From: an uncultured Pseudomonadales bacterium
GTDB taxonomy: Bacteria > Pseudomonadota > Gammaproteobacteria > Pseudomonadales > Porticoccaceae
Assembly (NCBI GenBank): GCA_937998635.1
Contig: CALLDA010000018.1
Location: forward strand, 1 to 12,915
Length of the DNA: 12,915 nucleotides
Reading direction: 5' to 3'
The translations under genes were made by a program, and so were the position numbers. Below the pieces are notes generated by a model that did not search any database, was not told where the DNA came from, and saw nothing but the letters and a program-made list of their open reading frames with translations. Positions 7,641 to 12,915 of the stretch are shown in pieces (the stretch's first letter is position 1; every line of letters starts with the position of its first letter).

Positions 7641-7685
7641 TATTTAGGCAAAGCTCGTTTAAACGAAGTCCGTTTAAACAAAGCC
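7641..7685 (+). repeat. 15-nt tandem repeats with GTTTAAAC palindromes
   Basis: Three units of exactly 15 nt start at 7641 (TATTTAGGCAAAGCT), 7656 (CGTTTAAACGAAGTC) and 7671 (CGTTTAAACAAAGCC). Units 2 and 3 match at 13 of 15 positions; unit 1 matches unit 3 at 10. A weaker fourth unit may follow to 7700. Each of the two full units contains the self-complementary GTTTAAAC, so they can pair with themselves or each other. The array lies 30 nt beyond the infA stop in the convergent spacer. Confidence 0.6.
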
Positions 7686-7697
7686 AGTTCTGAGAAA

Positions 7698-7747
7698 CTC
7701 ACCACTGACCTTCGCACCAGTTTCGATGACTGGAGACGGAGGGTGAG
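7698..7747. other. Imperfect long inverted repeat between infA and clpA
   Basis: CTCACC (7698-7703) pairs with GGTGAG (7742-7747), and CCAGT (7717-7721) pairs with ACTGG (7729-7733) around a 7-nt loop. A middle TTCG/CGGA segment can pair with one wobble. That gives about 15 bp with internal loops. Neither strand has a strong T-run right after the stem (TTTCTC on the - strand). It could terminate transcripts from both sides or be part of a structured 3' UTR. Confidence 0.4.
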
Positions 7748-7749
7748 TG

Positions 7750-7817
7750 TAAAAAACAGAGCCTTAAAACCTGGCCCAAAAAACCTAACCCTAAAAAACG
7801 AGCCTAAACACTAGCTC
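7750..7817. repeat. A-rich tandem array of about 14 nt downstream of clpA
   Basis: Five units follow one another on the + strand: TAAAAAACAGAGCC (7750), TTAAAACCTGGCC (7764), CAAAAAACCTAACC (7777), CTAAAAAACGAGCC (7791) and TAAACACTAGCTC (7805, overlapping the clpA stop). Lengths are 13-14 nt. Read on the clpA strand, the four complete units become a G-rich block followed by a run of 4-6 T, e.g. GGCTCGTTTTTTAG. This could give serial transcription pauses or a loose terminator for clpA. Confidence 0.6.
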
Positions 7818-10087
7818 TCGGCAAGCTCCAACGTTTCAAGGACTAAGTCGCCATCGCTGACCGTCACTTTGACACAGCCGCCTCCCGCCGATAATTTACC
7901 GAACAGGACTTCTTCCGCCAGGGGCTTTTTGAGCTTTTCCTGAATCAATCGGGCCATGGGCCGAGCACCCATTTTTTCGTCATAGCCGTTCACTGCCAGC
8001 CACTCTCTGGCTTCGTCATCAACTTCGAGAGTGACTTTCTTATCATCGAGCTGGGCCTGGAGCTGAACCAGGAATTTGTCAACAACGGTCTTGATGACCG
8101 CCTCATCAAGCGCACCAAACTGAATGATGGCATCAAGCCGATTGCGGAATTCCGGCGTAAACATCTTTTTAACCGCCTCAGAGCCTTCACTACTGTGATC
8201 CTGTTTGGTAAAACCAATCGAGGCACGACTCATGTGCTCAGCACCTGCATTGGTCGTCATTATCAATATGACATTGCGGAAGTCGGCTTTACGGCCATTG
8301 TTGTCGGTCAAAGTGCCGTGGTCCATCACCTGTAATAAGAGGTTAAACACATCGGGGTGGGCTTTTTCTATTTCATCGAGCAAGACCACCGAGTGAGGGT
8401 GAGTGGTTACGGCATCAGTCAACAAACCGCCCTGATCAAAGCCCACATAGCCGGGAGGAGCACCAATCAGCCGCGACACCGTGTGACGCTCCATATATTC
8501 CGACATATCAAAGCGCAGCAACTCGACACCCAGGACTTCGGCTAGCTGCTTCGAGACTTCAGTTTTACCCACCCCTGTGGGGCCAGAGAACAGGAAGGAG
8601 CCGATGGGTTTGTCACCGTCGCGCAGACCCGCTCGTGCCAGTTTTATAGCGGCATCAAGGCTGCCGATTGCTTCATCCTGGCCAAATACCACCATTTTAA
8701 GTTTATCGCCGAGGTTTCGCAGTTGCTCCTTATCTGAGCTGGATACACTTTTAGGCGGTATTCGCGCGATCTTTGCCACCACCGCTTCGATATCGCCACT
8801 GCTGATGCTTTTTTTACGTTTCGATGCCGGTTGTAGCTGCTGATAAGCACCCGCCTCGTCGATAACATCAATAGCTTTGTCAGGTAAGAATCGGTCGTTA
8901 ATGTATTTTTCTGCCAGCTCAGCAGCGCTTTTTAAAGCCCCCTGGGTAAAACGCAAACCGTGATGTTCTTCAAAACGGGATTTCAGACCCTTGAGAATGG
9001 CGATGGTTTCCCCCACCGATGGCTCGGGAACATCGATTTTTTGGAAACGCCTGGACAGCGCCTTGTCCTTTTCAAAAATACCGCGATATTCATGGTAAGT
9101 CGTCGACCCAAAACAGCGTATCTTGCCAGAGGTCAGCAAGGGCTTAAGCAGATTAGAGGCATCCATCACGCCACCCGATGCCGCACCGGCACCAATGATG
9201 GTGTGTATCTCATCGATGAAAAGGATGGCTTTATCCTGCTGTTCAAGCTCAGCAAGCAGGCCTTTGAAACGTTTTTCGAAGTCACCACGATATTTCGTGC
9301 CTGCCAATAAGGCCCCCATATCCAGGGAATAAACAACACTGCCTATTAAGGGTTCGGGAACATCACCTTCGACGATCAGTTTAGCCAGACCCTCAGCGAT
9401 GGCTGTTTTACCCACCCCGGATTCCCCCACCAAAAGAGGATTATTCTTACGGCGTCGCACGAGTATCTGCGCCACTCTTTCAAGTTCAGCCGCTCTGCCA
9501 ACCAGCGGATCGATATAACCTTTTTCTGCCTGACCATTGAGGTTGATAGCAAATTGTTCAAGAGGCGATGCTTCTTTTTCACCACCCTCGGTGGCTGCAC
9601 CTCCTACTCCAGGATCCAGGCCATCGCCTTCCTGCCTATCAGATTGACTGGCATATTTACCAATACCATGAGAGATAAAGTTAATGAGATCGATCCGGGA
9701 GATATTCTGTAGTCGCAGAAAATACACCGCCTGACTTTCCTGCTCGGTAAAAATGGCCACCAGAACATTTTCTCCCTGGACTTCATTTTTACCGGAGGAC
9801 TGAACATGAAATATCGCCCGCTGAATCACCCGCTGAAAGGCCAGAGTGGGCTGAGCTTCGTGATCGAGGTTGTCGCTGGGAAACACCGGCGTAGTGGAAT
9901 CAATAAATTCTTCGAGGTCTCGACGCAAGGTCCCCAGGTCGGCCCCGCAGGCCTTGAGAACATGGACGGCGGAATTATCGTCGAGCAATGCCAGCAACAA
10001 GTGCTCGACCGTCATAAATTCATGGTGCTTTGAGGTCGCATTTTGAAAAGCGACGTTCAAGGTCATTTCTAAGTCGCGACTTAACAT
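7811..10087 (-). CDS. clpA: ATP-dependent Clp protease ATP-binding subunit ClpA
   Basis: Hexameric AAA+ unfoldase that feeds proteins to the ClpP peptidase and takes N-degron substrates from ClpS. The 758-residue product has a Clp_N domain (1 to about 143, MTVEHLLLALL at 25-35), an acidic Gly-rich linker (about 150-176), D1 with Walker A GESGVGKT (221-228), pore loop KYRG (265-268) and Walker B ILFIDE (288-293), and D2 with Walker A GPTGVGKT (502-509), pore loop GYVG (546-549) and LLDEIEKAH (569-577). The ClpP-docking IGF loop is at 624-626. No ClpB/ClpC middle domain separates D1 and D2, so it is ClpA. Length matches E. coli ClpA (758). CAGGA lies 7 nt before the ATG. It starts 12 nt after clpS, so the two form an operon. 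Confidence 0.98.
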   Translation of the reverse strand: MLSRDLEMTLNVAFQNATSKHHEFMTVEHLLLALLDDNSAVHVLKACGADLGTLRRDLEEFIDSTTPVFPSDNLDHEAQPTLAFQRVIQRAIFHVQSSGKNEVQGENVLVAIFTEQESQAVYFLRLQNISRIDLINFISHGIGKYASQSDRQEGDGLDPGVGGAATEGGEKEASPLEQFAINLNGQAEKGYIDPLVGRAAELERVAQILVRRRKNNPLLVGESGVGKTAIAEGLAKLIVEGDVPEPLIGSVVYSLDMGALLAGTKYRGDFEKRFKGLLAELEQQDKAILFIDEIHTIIGAGAASGGVMDASNLLKPLLTSGKIRCFGSTTYHEYRGIFEKDKALSRRFQKIDVPEPSVGETIAILKGLKSRFEEHHGLRFTQGALKSAAELAEKYINDRFLPDKAIDVIDEAGAYQQLQPASKRKKSISSGDIEAVVAKIARIPPKSVSSSDKEQLRNLGDKLKMVVFGQDEAIGSLDAAIKLARAGLRDGDKPIGSFLFSGPTGVGKTEVSKQLAEVLGVELLRFDMSEYMERHTVSRLIGAPPGYVGFDQGGLLTDAVTTHPHSVVLLDEIEKAHPDVFNLLLQVMDHGTLTDNNGRKADFRNVILIMTTNAGAEHMSRASIGFTKQDHSSEGSEAVKKMFTPEFRNRLDAIIQFGALDEAVIKTVVDKFLVQLQAQLDDKKVTLEVDDEAREWLAVNGYDEKMGARPMARLIQEKLKKPLAEEVLFGKLSAGGGCVKVTVSDGDLVLETLELAES

Positions 10088-10099
10088 GGGTAATTCCTG

Positions 10100-10483
10100 C
10101 TAGCTTTCATTGTCGTTATCTTCAGACGGTTCTATCTCGCACAACAAGGGGTGTTCATTCTCCCTCGCGAAGCCGTTCACCTGCCCGGCTTTGGTTTCGG
10201 CGACCTCTCGGGTAAACACCCCGCAAACCCCCTTACCTTCGGTGTGCACTTTGAGCATCACCTGCACGGCCAATTCTCTACCGAGGGCAAAAAACCGCTC
10301 CAGAACGTCGACGACAAACTCCATTGGGGTGTAGTCGTCATTCAGCAAAACGACCTTAAACATCGATGGCCTTTTGAGCTTAGGGAGAGCCTCTTCAACA
10401 ACCGAACTTGTCGACCCGCCCGCTTCATCGTCTTCTGGCCCAGCATAGGGGGTCACTGTCAAATAACGTGGTTTTTTAATCAT
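10100..10483 (-). CDS. clpS: ATP-dependent Clp protease adaptor ClpS (N-recognin)
   Basis: Adaptor that binds N-terminal Leu, Phe, Tyr or Trp and delivers those proteins to ClpA, while blocking other ClpA substrates. The 127-residue product has a flexible N-terminal arm (1 to about 40) and the N-degron pocket in LLNDDYTPMEFVVDVL (46-61), with N48, D49, D50 and M54 aligned to E. coli N34, D35, D36 and M40. H80 (MLKVH) aligns to H66. GVFTREVAETK and ARENEHPLLCEIE also match. An acidic tail (about 118-127) extends past the E. coli end. The ATG at 10483 is the only sensible start but has no evident Shine-Dalgarno. A 9-codon ORF with a good one overlaps it. The gene is followed by clpA after 12 nt and is divergent from cspD. 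Confidence 0.96.
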   Translation of the reverse strand: MIKKPRYLTVTPYAGPEDDEAGGSTSSVVEEALPKLKRPSMFKVVLLNDDYTPMEFVVDVLERFFALGRELAVQVMLKVHTEGKGVCGVFTREVAETKAGQVNGFARENEHPLLCEIEPSEDNDNES

Positions 10484-10505
10484 AAGTAATATGGTTTTTG
10501 GTCAT
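10476..10505 (-). CDS. Possible 9-codon leader ORF overlapping the clpS start
   Basis: ATG at 10505-10503 opens a nine-residue frame (MTKNHITYD) that stops at TAA 10478-10476, just inside clpS, in the arrangement ATGATTAA. AAGGA (10518-10514) lies 8 nt upstream of this ATG, whereas the clpS ATG has no such site. This is the geometry of termination-reinitiation coupling. No homology can be claimed for so short a peptide. Confidence 0.35.
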   Translation of the reverse strand: MTKNHITYD

Positions 10506-10511
10506 AACTTT

Positions 10512-10529
10512 TATCCTTACGATAGGATA
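10512..10529 (-). promoter_or_regulatory. Small inverted repeat covering the leader-ORF ribosome binding site
   Basis: On the clpS strand TATCCT and AGGATA are perfect 6-bp arms around a 6-nt loop (10529-10512). The right arm contains most of the AAGGA that would load ribosomes on the short ORF before clpS. It could be an operator or a weak stem that limits clpS translation. It is AT-rich and may be chance. Confidence 0.3.
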
Positions 10530-10550
10530 GCGCGACCAGCTTTTTCTTGC

Positions 10551-10580
10551 ATTAAAATCCCCAAAACAATTACAGGCCAA
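10551..10580 (-). promoter_or_regulatory. Candidate promoter for clpS-clpA
   Basis: On the - strand TTGGCC (10580-10575) and TTTAAT (10556-10551) are separated by 18 nt, matching 4 of 6 and 5 of 6 consensus positions. Transcription would begin near 10544, about 60 nt before clpS. Other spacings are possible, so this is a weak prediction. Confidence 0.3.
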
Positions 10581-10611
10581 CAATGACGAGGCTAAAGTTT
10601 ATGGCATGGGC

Positions 10612-10640
10612 TTGACTTAATAATAGATAAAGGTTAGAAA
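10612..10640 (+). promoter_or_regulatory. Candidate sigma-70 promoter for cspD
   Basis: TTGACT (10612-10617) is followed after 17 nt by TAGAAA (10635-10640), a 5-of-6 and a 4-of-6 match. Transcription from it would start near 10647 and give a leader of about 108 nt before cspD, long enough for mRNA structure. A CATTAGTAATG palindrome lies right at the predicted start. Confidence 0.45.
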
Positions 10641-10645
10641 CTACA

Positions 10646-10665
10646 CCGCGACATTAGTAATGCGG
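10646..10665. promoter_or_regulatory. Palindrome at the predicted cspD transcription start
   Basis: CATTAGTAATG (10652-10662) is a perfect palindrome around a central G and is flanked by CCGC (10646-10649) and GCGG (10662-10665). Its position on the predicted start site suits a repressor operator. As RNA it could only form a poor stem. Symmetry is seen directly; function is inferred. Confidence 0.35.
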
Positions 10666-10740
10666 CTAACAATAACTCCAAAGCAGCTGTGTGTAGCAAG
10701 ACTGATTCAAGACCAATAATTAAAAATAGACAGTATGATC

Positions 10741-10746
10741 AGGAGG
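10741..10746 (+). promoter_or_regulatory. Strong ribosome binding site deciding the cspD start
   Basis: AGGAGG, a full Shine-Dalgarno, ends 8 nt before the ATG at 10755. It settles the start in favour of MPTGTVKWFN over a longer in-frame start at 10689 whose extra residues have no counterpart in the family. Confidence 0.85.
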
Positions 10747-10754
10747 CAATTCCT

Positions 10755-11033
10755 ATGCCGACAGGAACGGTAAAGTGGTTCAATAACGCCAAAGGCTACG
10801 GGTTTATCCTTTCAGAAGAAAGTGGTGCCGATATTTTCGCCCACTATTCAGCTATTGAAATGGAAGGCTACAAGACCTTAAAAGCGGGACAGGTGGTTAA
10901 TTTCGAGTTGATCGATGGTGATAAAGGTGTTCACGCTGCACACATCCATGCAGATGGGACAGCTGTTCAGGAGCCGGCATCCAATACCGAGTCGCTGGAA
11001 CCGGTTATAGCCGGCGAAAACTTTAACCACTGA
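10755..11033 (+). CDS. cspD: Cold-shock-domain protein, CspD type
   Basis: Single-domain nucleic-acid-binding protein. In E. coli, CspD binds single-stranded DNA, inhibits replication initiation and accumulates in stationary phase rather than on cold shock. The 92-residue product has the cold-shock domain at 1 to about 67: TGTVKWFNNAKGYGFI (3-18, RNP1 KGYGFI at 13-18), DIFAHYSAIEMEGYKTLKAG (26-45, RNP2 region) and a C-terminal strand ending VHAAHIH. FNNAKG and IFAHYS with EGYKTLKAG are CspD-like rather than CspA-like. An acidic, low-complexity tail of about 25 residues extends past the domain, so it is longer than E. coli CspD (74). It is divergent from clpS, the conserved position of cspD in gammaproteobacteria, and E. 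coli CspD is itself degraded by Lon. Confidence 0.93.
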   Translation: MPTGTVKWFNNAKGYGFILSEESGADIFAHYSAIEMEGYKTLKAGQVVNFELIDGDKGVHAAHIHADGTAVQEPASNTESLEPVIAGENFNH

Positions 11034-11117
11034 CGACGTTAATCACTGGCAACAAGGGCTTAAAACCCCTCAACATCCCATGGTCACCGGATTAAGAAAT
11101 ACGATGTACTGATATTT

Positions 11118-11137
11118 GATACCAACTATTTGGTATC
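11118..11137. repeat. Perfect 8-bp inverted repeat GATACCAA-CTAT-TTGGTATC
   Basis: The arms are fully complementary with a 4-nt loop, 84 nt beyond the cspD stop. Neither strand has a T-run after it, so it does not look like a standard intrinsic terminator. It could protect the cspD mRNA 3' end or be a dyad bound by a protein. Confidence 0.5.
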
Positions 11138-11265
11138 TAGCTGATTACTTCAGTTTAAAAAGCCTGTCAGAGATTGACCTTTCGCGCCCAAGGCAAGGCC
11201 TGCAAGCCCTTACTTCGCCCCTGTGCGCTCTGGACTTACATTCCCAAAAGCCAAACATCAAGCCC

Positions 11266-11317
11266 AAAAAAACGAGCTCAAAATAGCCGGCACCGTGGCT
11301 ATTCGCCAACGGTGCCG
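11266..11317 (-). terminator. Probable transcription terminator of idh
   Basis: CGGCACCGTGGC (11288-11299) pairs with GCCA-A-CGGTGCCG (11305-11317): 12 bp with one bulge around a TATTC loop. On the idh strand the stem is followed by GCTATTTTGAGCTCGTTTTTTT, so a TTTT lies close by and a 7-T run ends about 22 nt after it. It starts 77 nt after the idh stop. The + strand side lacks a T-run, so it should act mainly on idh. Confidence 0.55.
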
Positions 11318-11393
11318 AACAATATTCCGAATAAAGCTTCGAGTGAAAGCCTCGAAAAGTCTTCTCTTAATTAAATATTTTGTTAGCTAAGTC

Positions 11394-12915
11394 TTATAGC
11401 GCTTTCGCCAACAAATCATTTAAGGTCCGACTTGGTCGCATAAGCTTGTCAACTTTTTCAACCTCAGGCTGATAATAGCCCCCCATATCAACGGGTTCGC
11501 CCTGACAGGCATTGAGTTCCTCAACAATTTTCTGTTCGTTATCGGCGAGATCCTGGGCCAGTTTGGCGAACCTCGTTGCCAAATCTGCATCCTCGGTTTG
11601 CGCCGCTATAGCCTGAGCCCAATACAGTGCCAGATAGAAATGACTACCTCGATTATCAAGCTCACGAACCTTACGCGATGGCGACTTACTGTTCTCCAGG
11701 AGCTTCCCTGTCGCCTGATCCAGCGTTGTAGCCAATACATTGGCTTTCTTATTACCGGTTTTAGCGGCCAGATCTTCTAGAGACACCCCGATAGCCAAAA
11801 ACTCTCCGAGGGAATCCCAGCGCAGATGATCTTCCTCTTCAAACTGTTGAACGTGCTTGGGCGCAGAACCGCCCGCCCCGGTCTCGAATAGTCCACCACC
11901 GGCCATCAAGGGCACAATGGAAAGCATTTTGGCACTGGTGCCCAACTCGAGAATGGGGAACAAGTCGGTCAGATAGTCACGCAAGACGTTACCGGTAACA
12001 GAAATAGTGTCCTTGCCCAGCTTCAAACGCTCCAGGGTGTAGCGCATGGCGCGGTCTGGGGTAAGAATGGAAATACGCAGGCCACTGGTATCGTGATCCT
12101 GCAAGTATTTATTGACCTTAAGCATCATTTGGGCGTCATGACCACGGCGATCATCGAGCCAGAAAACGGCCGGCATACCGCTGGCTCTAGCGCGGGTGAC
12201 AGCCAGCTTAACCCAATCCTGAATGGGTGCGTCTTTAGCCTGGAACATGCGCCAGACATCGCCTGCTTCAAGATCGTCGTGCTGCAGCCAGACTTTGCCA
12301 TCGCTATCGACAACGCGCATGGTGCCATCAGCGGGAACAATGAAAGTTTTATCGTGGGAGCCGTATTCTTCGGCTTTTTGCGCCATCAAACCGACATTAG
12401 GCACCGTGCCCATGGTGGTCGGATCAAAGGCGTCGTGATGTTTACAGAAATTAATCACTTCCTGATAAATCGTGGCATAGCAGCTATCGGGAATGACCGC
12501 CTTGGTATCTTCCAGTTTGCCATGGGAGTCCCACATTTTTCCGCTCTCACGAATCATCGCTGGCATAGAGGCATCAACGATAATATCGCTGGGTACGTGC
12601 AGGTTGGTAATCCCTTTATCGGAGTTGACCATGGCTAGCATGGGTCGTGTTTCGTAACACTGACGAAGGTCAGATTCAATTTCGGCACGCTTTGAATAGG
12701 GTAGTTTATCGACTTTGCGCAGTGCGGCACCCAGACCGTCATCGGGATTAATACCTAGTCCTTCAAGGGTTTCAGCATGTTTTTCCCAGGCATCTTTAAA
12801 GTAAACGGTAACTGCGTGGCCGAAGATGATGGGGTCCGCGACTTTCATCATGGTGGCTTTTAAATGCAGGGAAAACAGCAGACCGGCCTTGCGAGCGCCT
12901 TCCATTTCCTCGTCG
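11394..12915 (-). CDS. idh: Isocitrate dehydrogenase [NADP], monomeric type, 5' end cut by window
   Basis: TCA-cycle enzyme that oxidises isocitrate to 2-oxoglutarate with NADP. This is the large single-chain form, unrelated in length to the dimeric icd product. About 506 C-terminal residues of the usual 740 or so are visible. Family blocks in order: LFSLHLKATMMKVADPIIFG, the SDIIVDASMPAMIRESGKMW region, CYATIYQEVI, MGTVPNVGLMAQKAEEYGSH, FWLDDRRGHDAQMM, SVTGNVLRDYLTDLFPI, GTSAKMLSIVPLMAGGGLFE, GAGGSAPKHVQQFEEEDHLR and DNRGSHFYLALYWA. No frameshift is seen. The stop is TAA at 11396-11394, followed by a probable terminator. It converges on cspD. Identity is very secure; the start and N-terminal third lie outside the window. 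Confidence 0.97.
   Translation of the reverse strand, partial: DEEMEGARKAGLLFSLHLKATMMKVADPIIFGHAVTVYFKDAWEKHAETLEGLGINPDDGLGAALRKVDKLPYSKRAEIESDLRQCYETRPMLAMVNSDKGITNLHVPSDIIVDASMPAMIRESGKMWDSHGKLEDTKAVIPDSCYATIYQEVINFCKHHDAFDPTTMGTVPNVGLMAQKAEEYGSHDKTFIVPADGTMRVVDSDGKVWLQHDDLEAGDVWRMFQAKDAPIQDWVKLAVTRARASGMPAVFWLDDRRGHDAQMMLKVNKYLQDHDTSGLRISILTPDRAMRYTLERLKLGKDTISVTGNVLRDYLTDLFPILELGTSAKMLSIVPLMAGGGLFETGAGGSAPKHVQQFEEEDHLRWDSLGEFLAIGVSLEDLAAKTGNKKANVLATTLDQATGKLLENSKSPSRKVRELDNRGSHFYLALYWAQAIAAQTEDADLATRFAKLAQDLADNEQKIVEELNACQGEPVDMGGYYQPEVEKVDKLMRPSRTLNDLLAKAL

Larger units (their letters stand above)
11034..11393. other. 360-bp gene-free convergent spacer between cspD and idh
   Basis: No credible gene is seen on either strand. 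The spacer holds, in order: a weak GGG-cttaaaa-CCC hairpin after cspD (about 11057-11070), a perfect 8-bp inverted repeat (11118-11137), a stretch rich in AAGGC/AAGCCC words (about 11185-11215), an A-run with AAAAAAACGAGC (11266-11277), a strong hairpin (11288-11317) and a small TTCGAG/CTCGAA stem (about 11339-11357). In Pseudomonas, as I recall, the dimeric isocitrate dehydrogenase gene icd occupies this place. Confidence 0.6.

Noticed and set aside
7612..7810. tRNA-Ser gene (serW) expected after infA by analogy with E. coli
   Set aside because: No cloverleaf, T-loop GGTTCRA or CCA end is visible; the spacer is made of repeats and a hairpin.
10689..10754. N-terminal extension of cspD from 10689
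   Set aside because: The extra 22 residues have no family counterpart and AGGAGG is placed exactly for the ATG at 10755.
11174..11374. 66-codon open frame in the cspD-idh spacer
   Set aside because: It starts at TTG, has no ribosome binding site, runs through the hairpin and A-run of the spacer, and its composition looks unlike a protein.
12093..12638. 181-codon open frame antisense to idh
   Set aside because: It lies wholly within the conserved coding region of idh on the other strand and has no recognisable domain; it is a by-product of idh codon use.
1..12915. Mobile element, defence island or novel multi-gene system
   Set aside because: All eleven genes are conserved housekeeping genes in a familiar order, with no integrase, transposase, toxin-antitoxin, retron or CRISPR signature.

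Overview
The window is a stretch of core chromosome from a gammaproteobacterium. Reading left to right it carries rarA (3' end cut), lolA, ftsK, trxB, aat, bpt, infA, clpA, clpS, cspD and a monomeric NADP-isocitrate dehydrogenase gene (5' end cut). As I recall it, this is the gene order of the Pseudomonas chromosome. Enterobacteria share the same core but have cydDC and lrp near trxB and a tRNA-Ser gene between infA and clpA. Together with the protein sequences, this suggests a member of the Pseudomonadales/Cellvibrionales group. Nothing seen fixes the genus. No transposase, integrase, phage gene, CRISPR array, tRNA or rRNA was seen.

Layout. Positions 1-4527 are a leftward block, ftsK > lolA > rarA: chromosome segregation, lipoprotein trafficking and replication-fork maintenance. 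A 251-bp divergent spacer separates it from a rightward block, trxB > aat > bpt > infA (4779-7611): thioredoxin reduction, two aminoacyl-tRNA-protein transferases and translation initiation factor IF-1. aat and bpt overlap by ATGA. infA converges on the leftward pair clpS > clpA (10483-7811). clpS is divergent from cspD (10755-11033, rightward), which converges on the leftward idh (window end to 11394) across a 360-bp gene-free spacer.

How the genes work together. aat, bpt, clpS and clpA are the dedicated parts of the bacterial N-degron (N-end rule) pathway. Aat and Bpt attach Leu or Phe to proteins with basic or acidic N-termini, ClpS captures those residues, and ClpA unfolds the protein for ClpP, which is encoded elsewhere. 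All four genes look intact, with key motifs present. The other genes are housekeeping and are linked mainly by conserved neighbourhood.

What is unusual is small in scale. Several spacers, and one stretch inside lolA, consist of degenerate tandem repeats with a period of 14-17 nt: upstream of aat, between infA and clpA (two separate arrays), between lolA and rarA, and in lolA codons 154-168. A GCTCGTTTTTT word lies downstream of both clpA and idh on the transcribed strand. clpS lacks an evident ribosome binding site but is overlapped by a 9-codon upstream ORF that has one, and rarA appears to start at TTG inside a similar overlapping mini-ORF. I found no convincing undescribed multi-gene system here. 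The repeats and leader ORFs are the observations most worth checking.
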